Origin: Geomobilibacter sp964432205
GTDB lineage: Bacteria; Desulfobacterota; Desulfuromonadia; Geobacterales; DSM-12255
Assembly: GCA_964432205.1 (NCBI GenBank)
Contig: CAYSMK010000009.1
Span: 1 to 64,000 of the forward strand
Reading direction: 5' to 3'
Length of the DNA stretch: 64,000 nucleotides
Shown here one piece after another: positions 33,777-41,477 of the stretch (the stretch's first letter is position 1; each line of letters begins with the position of its first letter). Under the pieces are notes generated by a model. That model was not told the DNA's origin. It worked only from the letters and a program-made list of their open reading frames with translations, and searched no databases. Position numbers and translations under genes: made by a program.

Positions 33777-35065
33777 AATTCCTTGATATTCGCGATGCGG
33801 ATTTCGAGCAGCAGTTTGCCGCCATCCTTGGCCGGGGGGAAGAGACCGGCCGGGAGGTGGAGCAGGTGGTCCTTGACATCATCGCCGCCGTGCGAAAGCA
33901 GGGCGACGCGGCTGTGCTGGAGTACACCAACCGTTTCGACCGGATGGATGCCGCCTCGGTCGCCTCCCTGCAGGTGACGGACGAGGAGATCGATTACGCC
34001 TTTGCCAGGGCCAGGGACGAGGATATCGAGGCCCTGAAGCTGGCCGTGGCCCGCGTGGCAAGGTTTCACGAGAAGCAGAAACAGGAGACCTGGCTCTCCA
34101 CGGACGAGACCGACATCATGCTCGGCCAGATGGTCACGCCGCTCCAGCGGGTCGGGATCTACGTGCCGGGCGGCAAGGCCAGCTACCCCTCCAGCGTCAT
34201 CATGAACGCGGTGCCGGCCAAGGTGGCCGGGGTGCCGGAGGTGATCATGGTCGCCCCCACGCCGGGCGGCGAGATCAACCCCCATGTCCTGATCGCGGCC
34301 CGCCTCTCCGGGGTCGACCGGATCTTCCGGATCGGCGGCGCCCAGGCCGTGGCGGCCCTGGCTTACGGCACCGACACTGTCCCGCGGGTGGACAAGGTCA
34401 CCGGGCCGGGCAACATCTATGTGGCCACGGCCAAGAAGCTGGTCTTCGGCCAGGTGGGGATCGACATGATCGCCGGGCCGTCGGAGATCCTGGTGATCAA
34501 CGACGGGAGCGGCACGTCGGCTCACATCGCCGCCGACCTCCTTTCCCAGGCCGAGCACGACGAGCTCGCCTCGTCGATCCTGATCACCACTGACCGCGGC
34601 TTTGGCGAGCAGGTTGCCGGCGAGGTGGAAAAACAGCTGCAGAAGCTCTCCCGCCAGGAGATTGCCCGGAAGTCGTGGGAGACGTACGGCGCGATCATCG
34701 TTGCCGGGAACCTGGACGAGGCGATCGCCTTTTCAAACCGGATCGCACCGGAGCACCTGGAACTGGCCGTCGCAGACCCGTTTGCCATTCTCCCCAAGAT
34801 CAAGAATGCCGGCGCGATCTTCATGGGGCATTTCACGCCTGAGGCGGCGGGCGACTACCTGGCCGGCCCGAACCATACCCTCCCCACCGGTGGTACGGCC
34901 CGCTTCTTCTCCCCGCTGTCGGTGGACGATTTCATCAAGAAGTCATCCATCGTCTACTTCGGTGAAACCGGGCTCAACCGGCTGGGGAAAGACATCGTCC
35001 GGATCGCCGAGCTGGAGGGGCTGGAGGCCCACGGCCGGTCGGTCAGTATCAGGTTGAAGGCATAA
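33773..35065 (+). CDS. hisD: histidinol dehydrogenase
   Basis: A 430-residue zinc enzyme oxidising histidinol to histidine in two steps. The signature GPSEILVINDGSGTSAHIAADLLSQAEHD region (from about residue 237) is present, as are VTGPGNIYVATAK and the catalytic EHLELA histidine near 325. Translationally coupled to hisG and followed by hisC after 25 bp. Confidence 0.97.
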   Translation: MKFLDIRDADFEQQFAAILGRGEETGREVEQVVLDIIAAVRKQGDAAVLEYTNRFDRMDAASVASLQVTDEEIDYAFARARDEDIEALKLAVARVARFHEKQKQETWLSTDETDIMLGQMVTPLQRVGIYVPGGKASYPSSVIMNAVPAKVAGVPEVIMVAPTPGGEINPHVLIAARLSGVDRIFRIGGAQAVAALAYGTDTVPRVDKVTGPGNIYVATAKKLVFGQVGIDMIAGPSEILVINDGSGTSAHIAADLLSQAEHDELASSILITTDRGFGEQVAGEVEKQLQKLSRQEIARKSWETYGAIIVAGNLDEAIAFSNRIAPEHLELAVADPFAILPKIKNAGAIFMGHFTPEAAGDYLAGPNHTLPTGGTARFFSPLSVDDFIKKSSIVYFGETGLNRLGKDIVRIAELEGLEAHGRSVSIRLKA

Positions 35066-35090
35066 GTTAACCGCCGAGGTATTACATTTC

Positions 35091-36143
35091 ATGATCCCAT
35101 TGCGTCCCAATATCGCCTCCATGGCTGGCTATGTCCCCGGCTACCAGCCGCCGGACATCGCCTCCTGGATCAAGATCAATACCAACGAAAACCCCTATCC
35201 GCCGTCGCCCCGGGTGGTCAAGGCCATCCTGGACGAGTTGGGGCCGGACGGGGCGAGCCTCAGGGCCTATCCCAGCGCCTCCAGCCAGAAGCTGCGCGAG
35301 GCGGCCGGCGAGGTCTTCGGGTTCGACCCCTCCTGGATCATCATGGCCAACGGCTCGGACGAAGTGCTGAACAACCTGATCCGGGCCTTTGCCGCCGAGG
35401 GGGAGGAGATCGGCTATGTTCACCCGTCGTACTCCTACTACGCAACCCTGGCAGAAGTTCAGGGCGCGCGCGTGCGCACCTTCGGCCTGACCGACGCGTT
35501 CAGGATTGACGGTTTCCCGGAGCGCTATAGCGGAAAGGTCTTTTTTCTCACCACCCCGAACGCCCCGTTAGGCCCGGCATTTCCCATCGAGTACATCGAG
35601 GAGTTGGCAGGGCGGTGCGACGGCATGCTGGTGCTGGACGAGACCTACGCGGAATTTGCCGAATCCAGCGCCGTGGAGCTGGTAAAAAAATATGAGAACG
35701 TTGTGGTGACCCGCACCCTGTCCAAGAGCTACTCCCTGGCCGGGATGCGCCTCGGGCTGGCCATCGCGCGGCCGGAGGTGATCGCAGCCCTGGACAAGAT
35801 CCGCGATCACTACAACCTGGACCGCCTCGCCCAGGCTGCCTGCGTGGCCGCGTTGCGCGATCAGGCTTATCTTGCGGAGTGCTGCCGAAAGATCCGGGAG
35901 ACCAGGGAGTGGTTCTCCGGCCAGTTGCGGGCACTCGGCTACGACGTGATCCCCTCCCAGGGGAACTACGTCTTTGCCACGCCGCCGGACCGGGACGGCA
36001 AGCGGATCTACGACGGGCTATACCAGCGGAAGATCCTGGTGCGCTATTTCTCCGACCCTCTCCTGTCCTACGGGCTGCGGATCTCCATTGGTACAAGGGA
36101 GGATATGGAGAAGACCCTGGCTGCAATACGAGAAATCGGTTGA
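35091..36143 (+). CDS. hisC: histidinol-phosphate aminotransferase
   Basis: A 350-residue fold type I PLP aminotransferase. ININTNENPYPPSP-type N-terminus, ANGSDEVL near residue 86, PNAPLGPAFP near 160, and the PLP lysine in TRTLSKSYSLAGMRLG near 210 are all visible. It converts imidazole-acetol phosphate to histidinol phosphate and may serve other aromatic aminotransfer. Part of the his operon. Confidence 0.95.
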   Translation: MIPLRPNIASMAGYVPGYQPPDIASWIKINTNENPYPPSPRVVKAILDELGPDGASLRAYPSASSQKLREAAGEVFGFDPSWIIMANGSDEVLNNLIRAFAAEGEEIGYVHPSYSYYATLAEVQGARVRTFGLTDAFRIDGFPERYSGKVFFLTTPNAPLGPAFPIEYIEELAGRCDGMLVLDETYAEFAESSAVELVKKYENVVVTRTLSKSYSLAGMRLGLAIARPEVIAALDKIRDHYNLDRLAQAACVAALRDQAYLAECCRKIRETREWFSGQLRALGYDVIPSQGNYVFATPPDRDGKRIYDGLYQRKILVRYFSDPLLSYGLRISIGTREDMEKTLAAIREIG

Positions 36144-36152
36144 TAACCTTTT

Positions 36153-36210
36153 GCCACGGATGAACACGGATAAAAGACGTTTGAGGTTTTCATCCGTGGA
36201 AATCCGTGGC
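36153..36210. repeat. CCACGGAT-word inverted repeat
   Basis: GCCACGGATGAACACGGAT is answered by ATCCGTGGAAATCCGTGGC on the 3' side. It occupies the hisC-hisB gap. Confidence 0.75.
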
Positions 36211-36236
36211 CAATGATTTTGGTTTCAGGAGGACAC

Positions 36237-36824
36237 ATGTCACGTATAGCTTCAATAGAACGCGTCACCAAGGAAACCCGGATCAGGCTGTCTTTGGAGC
36301 TTGACGGCACCGGCCAGGGGAAGATCTGCACCTCCGTGCCGTTCCTGGACCACATGCTGGACCTTTTCGCCCGCCATGGCCTGTTCGATCTGGAGGTGGA
36401 GGCGAGCGGCGACATCGACATCGACTTCCATCATACGGTGGAGGATATCGGCATTGTCCTCGGCCAGGCGATTCAAGAGGCGCTCGGCGACAAGAAGGGG
36501 ATCCGCCGCTACGGCCAGGCCACGGTGCCGATGGACGAGACCCTGGCCAGCGTGGCCACCGATCTCTCCGGCCGTCCGTATCTGGTCTACCACGTGAACC
36601 TCCCCAAGGTGAAGATCGGCGAGTTCGATGTGGAACTGGCAAAGGAGTTCTTCCAGGCCCTGGTGAACAACCTGGGGGCCAACCTGCACATCAACGTCAT
36701 GTACGGCGACAACGTCCACCATGTTCTGGAGGCATGCTTCAAGGCCACGGCAAGGGCGCTGGACATGGCAACTCAGCTGGACCCGCGGATCGAAGGGGTC
36801 ATGTCGACAAAAGGGAAATTGTAA
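36237..36824 (+). CDS. hisB: imidazoleglycerol-phosphate dehydratase
   Basis: A 195-residue monofunctional IGPD. The two manganese-binding repeats are FLDHMLDLFARHGLFD with FHHTVEDIGI, and later DLSGRPYLVYH with NVHHVLEACFKA. No phosphatase domain is fused, so histidinol phosphatase is encoded elsewhere. The ATG at 36237 follows AGGAGG by 4 bases. Confidence 0.96.
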   Translation: MSRIASIERVTKETRIRLSLELDGTGQGKICTSVPFLDHMLDLFARHGLFDLEVEASGDIDIDFHHTVEDIGIVLGQAIQEALGDKKGIRRYGQATVPMDETLASVATDLSGRPYLVYHVNLPKVKIGEFDVELAKEFFQALVNNLGANLHINVMYGDNVHHVLEACFKATARALDMATQLDPRIEGVMSTKGKL

Positions 36825-36825
36825 C

Positions 36826-36874
36826 CGTAGGGGCGGGGTTTCCCCGCCCAGGGCGCGGCGACCGCGCCCCTACG
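36826..36874. repeat. GTAGGGGCG-type palindromic repeat, copy 4
   Basis: CGTAGGGGCGGGGTTTCCCCGCCC followed by GGGCGCGGCGACCGCGCCCCTACG, filling the hisB-hisH gap up to the hisH ribosome site. Confidence 0.8.
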
Positions 36875-36883
36875 AGAGGATGT

Positions 36884-37510
36884 ATGATTGCAATTATCGA
36901 CTACGGTATGGGGAATCTCCGTTCCGTGCAGAAGGGGTTCGAGAAGGTCGGCTTCGAGGCGGTGGTGACCGCCGATCCCAGGGTGGTGCTGGAGGCCGAG
37001 AAGGTCGTGCTTCCCGGCGTCGGGGCCTTCCGCGACTGCATGCGCAACCTGGAGCAGGGGGGGTTCGTCGAGCCGATCCTCAAGGTGATCCGGGACGGCC
37101 GGCCGTTTCTCGGCATCTGTGTCGGGATGCAGCTGCTGTTGACCGACAGTGTGGAGTTTGGCCTCTACCAGGGACTGAACGTGATTCCGGGGCATGTGCT
37201 CCGTTTCCCGGACGGGATGGAGGAAGGCGGCGAGCGGTTGAAGGTGCCGCACATGGGGTGGAACCAGCTCTCCATCCGGCGGCCGGCGCCGATTCTGGCC
37301 GGGATCGAGGATGGGGCCAACGTCTATTTCGTCCACTCCTTCTACGAGATGCCGGACGACGAGACGGCCGTGGCCGCTACGGCCACGTATGGCGTCCAGT
37401 TCTGTGCCGCCCTCTGGAAGGACAATGTCATGGCGACCCAGTTCCATCCGGAGAAGTCCCAGGCCGTAGGGCTTAAAATGTTGAAGAATTTCGGTGAATT
37501 AAAGGCATAA
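36884..37510 (+). CDS. hisH: imidazole glycerol phosphate synthase, glutaminase subunit
   Basis: A 208-residue class I amidotransferase supplying ammonia to HisF. The triad is C79 (GICVGMQ), H188 and E190 (FHPEKS). The N-terminus IAIIDYGMGNLRSV is typical. The next his gene is hisA, with hisF further on; a repeat separates hisH from hisA. Confidence 0.96.
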   Translation: MIAIIDYGMGNLRSVQKGFEKVGFEAVVTADPRVVLEAEKVVLPGVGAFRDCMRNLEQGGFVEPILKVIRDGRPFLGICVGMQLLLTDSVEFGLYQGLNVIPGHVLRFPDGMEEGGERLKVPHMGWNQLSIRRPAPILAGIEDGANVYFVHSFYEMPDDETAVAATATYGVQFCAALWKDNVMATQFHPEKSQAVGLKMLKNFGELKA

Positions 37511-37513
37511 ATC

Positions 37514-37579
37514 CACCACGGAGGCCCGGAGACACGGAGGAAACTCCGTGAGTCTCCGTGACTCCGTGTCTTCGCGGTG
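37514..37579. repeat. CACGGAG-word inverted repeat
   Basis: CACCACGGAG, CACGGAGG and their complements CTCCGTGAGTCTCCGTG, CTCCGTG, CGCGGTG fold into a long hairpin between hisH and hisA. Confidence 0.75.
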
Positions 37580-37590
37580 AAAGGTTTAGT

Positions 37591-38316
37591 ATGATAGTCA
37601 TTCCAGCCATTGATCTGAAAGAAGGAAAGTGTGTCCGCCTGGAGCAGGGGCTCATGGAGCGGGATACGGTCTTCAACGACGACCCGGCGGCCCAGGCACT
37701 GGCCTGGCAGGCACAGGGGGCCGAACTGCTCCATATCGTCGACCTGGACGGCGCCTTTGCCGGCGAACCGAAGAATCGGGGCGCCATCGAGGCGATTCTG
37801 CGGGCCGTCACCATTCCGACTCAGTTGGGAGGAGGAATACGCGACATCCCCACCATCGAGGCTTATCTGGATATGGGGATCGACCGGGTGATCATCGGCA
37901 CCGCTGCCCAGCGGAACCCAGAGCTGGTGAAAGAGGCGTGCGCCAGATTCCCCGGCAGGATCGTGGTGGGTATCGATGCCAAGAACGGGCTGGTGGCGGT
38001 GCAGGGGTGGGCCGAGGTCACCAGCGTGACCGCCGTGCAGCTGGCGAAACAGTTCGAGGGGGACGGGGTGGCCGCCATCGTCTATACCGACATCAGCCGC
38101 GACGGCATGCTCCAGGGGCCCAATATCGAGGCCACCAAGGCGCTGGCCGAGTCGGTCAGCATCCCGGTCATCGCCTCCGGCGGGGTGTCGAGTCTGAAAG
38201 ATATCGAAAACCTGATGGTCGTTCAGGCGAGCGGCGTTACCGGCGTCATTACCGGCAAGGCGATCTATACCGGCGCCATCAACCTGGCCGAGGCCATCGC
38301 CCTGACCAAACGCTAG
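37591..38316 (+). CDS. hisA: phosphoribosylformimino-5-aminoimidazole carboxamide ribotide isomerase
   Basis: A 241-residue beta-alpha barrel isomerase (ProFAR isomerase). D8 in IVIPAIDLKEGKCVRL is the general base, and a second Asp lies in YTDISRDGMLQGPN near 167. Phosphate loops GGGIRD and ASGGVSSLKD are present. The stop is 12 bp before the Pyr_excise-family gene. Confidence 0.96.
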   Translation: MIVIPAIDLKEGKCVRLEQGLMERDTVFNDDPAAQALAWQAQGAELLHIVDLDGAFAGEPKNRGAIEAILRAVTIPTQLGGGIRDIPTIEAYLDMGIDRVIIGTAAQRNPELVKEACARFPGRIVVGIDAKNGLVAVQGWAEVTSVTAVQLAKQFEGDGVAAIVYTDISRDGMLQGPNIEATKALAESVSIPVIASGGVSSLKDIENLMVVQASGVTGVITGKAIYTGAINLAEAIALTKR

Positions 38317-38328
38317 AACAAGACGTCG

Positions 38329-38769
38329 ATGCGGCTCTGGACCCTCCACCCCCGGTACCTGGACGCAAAAGGGCTGGTGGCCCTCTGGCGCGAGGCTCTG
38401 CTGGCCCAGAAGGTGCTGCTGGGGGAGACCAGGGGGTATCGCAACCACCCGCAGCTGGTCCGCTTCCGGGAACAGCCCGATGTCGTTGCCGCCATCGGTG
38501 CCTACCTGGTGCCGGTGCTGACTGAGGCAACTGCCCGGGGATACCGCTTCGACGGGAGCAAGATCGTCCGGCCCGGCCCGGCGGCGTTGATCCAGGCAAC
38601 CGATGGCCAGCTCCGCTACGAATGGCTTCATCTGCTGGCCAAACTGGAACAACGGGACCCGCAACGCTTCAAGTCACTGGCGGTTGACGGCGAACCGCTG
38701 CCGCACCCGCTGTTTAGCATTGTTCCCGGTGCCATGGCACCGTGGGAAGTCGTCACGCAAAGGAAATGA
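38329..38769 (+). CDS. pyrimidine dimer DNA glycosylase (Pyr_excise)-family protein
   Basis: A 146-residue protein with the N-terminus MRLWTLHPRYLDAKGLVALW and ETRGYRNHPQLVRF. This resembles the T4 endonuclease V-like Pyr_excise family (PF03013), in which the N-terminal residue after Met processing and a nearby Glu are catalytic; here position 2 would be Arg rather than Thr, so glycosylase activity is uncertain. It sits between hisA and hisF, 12 bp and 4 bp from them, and must be cotranscribed. The ribosome site is weak. Family assignment is from memory of the motif. Confidence 0.7.
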   Translation: MRLWTLHPRYLDAKGLVALWREALLAQKVLLGETRGYRNHPQLVRFREQPDVVAAIGAYLVPVLTEATARGYRFDGSKIVRPGPAALIQATDGQLRYEWLHLLAKLEQRDPQRFKSLAVDGEPLPHPLFSIVPGAMAPWEVVTQRK

Positions 38770-38773
38770 AACT

Positions 38774-39535
38774 ATGCTGACCAAACGGATCATCCCCTGC
38801 CTCGACGTCAAGGGGGGCAGGGTCGTCAAAGGGGTCCAGTTCCTGGAACTGCGGGATGCCGGGGACCCGGTGGAGATTGCCGAGCTCTACGACCAGCAGG
38901 GGGCCGACGAGCTCACCTTTCTCGACATCACCGCCTCCTCCGATGCGCGGGACATCATCATCGACGTGGTGCGCCGGACCGCCGAGCGGGTCTTCATGCC
39001 CCTGACCGTCGGGGGGGGGGTGCGGACGGTGGACGATATCCGTGGACTCCTGAATGCCGGTGCCGACAAGGTTTCCATCAACACCGCCGCGGTGCACCGC
39101 CCCGAGTTCGTGCGGGAGGCTGCCGAGCGTTTCGGTTCCCAGTGCACGGTGGTGGCCATCGATGCCCGCCGCGTGCCGGGTGAAGAACGCTGGGAGGTCT
39201 ATACCCATGGCGGCCGCAACGCCACCGGCATCGACGCGGTGGAATGGGCTTGCCGGATGGAGGAGTACGGTTCGGGCGAGATCCTCCTCACCAGCATGGA
39301 CCGGGATGGCACCAAGGACGGTTATGACCTGCCCCTGACCCGGGCCATCGTCGATGCGGTCAATATCCCGGTCATCGCCTCCGGCGGGGTGGGGAACCTG
39401 GAGCACCTCTACGACGGCTTCACCAAGGCCGGTGCCAGTGCCTGCCTAGCCGCCTCGATCTTCCACTACCGGGAACACACCATCGGCGAGGCCAAGGAGT
39501 ATCTGCGCAACAAGGGCGTGGCGGTGAGGCTGTAA
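38774..39535 (+). CDS. hisF: imidazole glycerol phosphate synthase, cyclase subunit
   Basis: A 253-residue beta-alpha barrel cyclase forming IGP and AICAR with HisH. Catalytic D11 is in KRIIPCLDVKGGRVVKG, and D130 in VVAIDARR. Phosphate-binding GGGVRTVDD and ASGGVGNLEH are present. The ATG at 38774 follows AAAGGAA, four bases after the preceding stop. Confidence 0.97.
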   Translation: MLTKRIIPCLDVKGGRVVKGVQFLELRDAGDPVEIAELYDQQGADELTFLDITASSDARDIIIDVVRRTAERVFMPLTVGGGVRTVDDIRGLLNAGADKVSINTAAVHRPEFVREAAERFGSQCTVVAIDARRVPGEERWEVYTHGGRNATGIDAVEWACRMEEYGSGEILLTSMDRDGTKDGYDLPLTRAIVDAVNIPVIASGGVGNLEHLYDGFTKAGASACLAASIFHYREHTIGEAKEYLRNKGVAVRL

Positions 39536-39542
39536 TACGATC

Positions 39543-39618
39543 GTGCTGCGTTCAGCGTGCTGCGTTCAGGAGAACCGCATACACAGCACGTCGCACGCAG
39601 CACGCAGCACGCAGCACG
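39543..39618. repeat. GTGCTGCG-word inverted repeat
   Basis: GTGCTGCGTTCAGCGTGCTGCG (39543-39564) is complementary to the run CGCACGCAGCACGCAGCACGCAGCACG (39592-39618). It fills the hisF-hisE gap. Confidence 0.8.
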
Positions 39619-39627
39619 GAGATCTGT

Positions 39628-39951
39628 ATGCACGACGACATCCTCCAGGCAGTCTACCGGGTCATCCTCGACCGGAAGGCCAACCCGACCGACAGTTCCT
39701 ACACGGCGTCACTGATGCAGAAGGGAATCGACAAGATCCTCAAGAAGCTGGGGGAAGAGGCGACCGAACTGGTCATTGCCGGCAAGGGCGGGGTGCGCGA
39801 CGAAACGGTCTACGAGGCGGCGGACCTCCTGTTTCATACCCTTGTCCTCCTGGCCTATCGCGATATTCCCCTGGACGCGGTGTACGACGAGCTCCGTCGC
39901 CGGTTCGGTCGTTCCGGCATCGAGGAGAAAAATTCCCGCACCGCACCATGA
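39628..39951 (+). CDS. hisE: phosphoribosyl-ATP pyrophosphatase
   Basis: A 107-residue all-alpha pyrophosphohydrolase (MazG-like fold) acting at step two of histidine synthesis. The metal-binding region GEEATELVIAGKGG and YEAADLLFHTLVLL is clear. It is not fused to the cyclohydrolase HisI, and hisI is absent from the window. Last gene of the his run. Confidence 0.95.
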   Translation: MHDDILQAVYRVILDRKANPTDSSYTASLMQKGIDKILKKLGEEATELVIAGKGGVRDETVYEAADLLFHTLVLLAYRDIPLDAVYDELRRRFGRSGIEEKNSRTAP

Positions 39952-39974
39952 TGCTGGAAAAGTTGATAAAAATC

Positions 39975-40002
39975 TTGACATAGTGCTCCATGGTGCTACT
40001 AT
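39975..40002 (+). promoter_or_regulatory. promoter of the rpsU-dnaG-rpoD operon
   Basis: TTGACA (39975-39980), a 16-bp spacer and TACTAT (39997-40002) lie about 70 bp before rpsU. Confidence 0.55.
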
Positions 40003-40075
40003 GCAAGTTCTTTGTGAAGTACCGGCTTTGCCCTTATGATGCGTTAAATTAGCGAGAGAAGGGGGGGGAATATGG

Positions 40076-40273
40076 ATGCCGGGAATCAGGGTAAAAGAAA
40101 CTGAGCCGTTTGAGGTCGTGCTGAAGAAGTTCAAAAAGCAGTGCGAAAAAGCGGGGATTCTCTCGGAAGTGCGGAAGCGCGAGCATTTCGAGAAGCCCAG
40201 TATCAAACGGAAGAAAAAGGCGATAGCAGCCCGCAAGCGCGCTCTGAAGAAGCAGCGCAAGATGATGGAGTAG
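40076..40273 (+). CDS. rpsU: 30S ribosomal protein S21
   Basis: A 65-residue, very basic S21 (RVKETEPFEVVLKKFKKQCE, then KRKKKAIAARKRALKKQRK). S21 helps initiation by aiding Shine-Dalgarno pairing. It heads the macromolecular synthesis operon, as in many proteobacteria, with a purine-rich GAAGGGGGGGG site upstream. yqeY starts 3 bp after its stop. Confidence 0.96.
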   Translation: MPGIRVKETEPFEVVLKKFKKQCEKAGILSEVRKREHFEKPSIKRKKKAIAARKRALKKQRKMME

Positions 40274-40276
40274 TGC

Positions 40277-40726
40277 ATGTCGTTGCGGGATAGGCTGACC
40301 GAAGCAATGAAGACGGCAATGAGGGCCAAGGATGAGATCACCTTGGCCACTGTCCGTCAGGTCCGGTCGGTCGTCAAAAACCGTGAGATCGAACTGAAGA
40401 GCGAACTGGATGACCAGGGAATCGGCGAGGTGATCGCCTCCCTGGTCAAACAGCGTCGCGAGTCGATCCGGATGTTCGCCGATGCCGGTCGTAACGACCT
40501 GGCGGAGAAAGAGGAGCGGGAGCTGCAGATACTCCTCGGTTTTCTCCCCGAGCAGCTGACGCGTGAAGAAATTGTCGCCCTGGTCGATCGGATTGTTGTC
40601 GAGTCCGGCGCTCAGGGAATCAAGGATATGGGCAGGGTGATGAAACTGGTGATGCCGCATGTGGCCGGACGCGCCGACGGCAAGTTGGTCAACGAGGCGG
40701 TACGGGACCGGCTTTCCGCTGCCTGA
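40277..40726 (+). CDS. GatB/YqeY domain protein
   Basis: A 149-residue YqeY-like protein related to the tRNA-binding tail domain of GatB (LRDRLTEAMKTAMRAKDEITL, FLPEQLTREEI, MGRVMKLVMPHVAGRADGKL). It commonly follows rpsU and precedes dnaG. A role in tRNA amidation or quality control is suspected but unproven. Confidence 0.92.
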   Translation: MSLRDRLTEAMKTAMRAKDEITLATVRQVRSVVKNREIELKSELDDQGIGEVIASLVKQRRESIRMFADAGRNDLAEKEERELQILLGFLPEQLTREEIVALVDRIVVESGAQGIKDMGRVMKLVMPHVAGRADGKLVNEAVRDRLSAA

Positions 40727-40778
40727 CAGCATCATACCGGACAGGCGCAGCCGAAGGCGGCGCACAGAACCGATCAAG

Positions 40779-40920
40779 GTAGGGGCGATTCGCACGATTG
40801 CCCCTTCTTTGCGTTGAAACGAAGTTGTATACGCATGCTCTGACTTCGTCGGCCTCGCTGTCGGTCCTCGACGTACCCCCCGGGTACGCCCGCTCTGTTC
40901 ATCTCATCGCCTCATCACAT
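40779..40920. repeat. GTAGGGGCG repeat copy 5 plus a structured intergenic element
   Basis: GTAGGGGCGATTCG...CGATTGCCCC (40779-40804) is a variant of the GTAGGGGCG family. It is followed by CGAAGT...ACTTCG (40820-40850) and GTACCC-CC-GGGTAC hairpins (to about 40889). The whole block lies between yqeY and cvpA and codes for nothing recognisable. Confidence 0.6.
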
Positions 40921-40960
40921 GTAGAAAATACCGTTGCTTCGGGGAAGTCGGGGACAGGGC

Positions 40961-41470
40961 ATGAACCTTATTGACATCCTGATCTGGGCCGTTTTGATAG
41001 GCTTTATCGTCAAGGGATTTCTGAAGGGTCTGGTTCGACAGGTGTGCTCCCTTCTCGGCTTTCTGGTCGGCGGCTGGGCCGCTTTTTCCTACTATCCGTA
41101 CCTCGCCGGCGCGAGCAGGCAGATAATTCGTCTTCCGAGCCTGGTCGCCGTACCCCTGTCCTTTCTTCTGATCTTCATCGTTGTCGGCCTTCTGTTTTAT
41201 CTCCTCGGACACTTCCTGACCGTCTTGTCCAAGATCATGCTGATGGGATGGGTTAACCGCCTGGGCGGTGTTGTCCTCGGTTTTCTGGAGGGAGCCTTCA
41301 TCCTCTGCATGCTCCTCTATCTGGGAACCACCAAGCCGGTGCCGACTGCACTGAAAGGGGCGATCACCCGTTCACGGTCGGCCCAGGGATTCATCATGTC
41401 GGGGAAAGAGATCATCAGCGGCTGGGAGAGCTCGGCCAAGACGGTGAAGCCTCTCCCGGCTGGCAAATAG
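40961..41470 (+). CDS. CvpA-family membrane protein
   Basis: A 169-residue protein with about four membrane segments (NLIDILIWAVLIGFIVKGFL, SLLGFLVGGWAAF, LLIFIVVGLLFYLLGHFL, GFLEGAFILCMLLYLG). It matches the CvpA/colicin V production family; its members affect envelope function but have no settled biochemical role. It lies directly upstream of dnaG. The ribosome site is weak. Confidence 0.85.
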   Translation: MNLIDILIWAVLIGFIVKGFLKGLVRQVCSLLGFLVGGWAAFSYYPYLAGASRQIIRLPSLVAVPLSFLLIFIVVGLLFYLLGHFLTVLSKIMLMGWVNRLGGVVLGFLEGAFILCMLLYLGTTKPVPTALKGAITRSRSAQGFIMSGKEIISGWESSAKTVKPLPAGK

Positions 41471-41477
41471 CGGGCGG

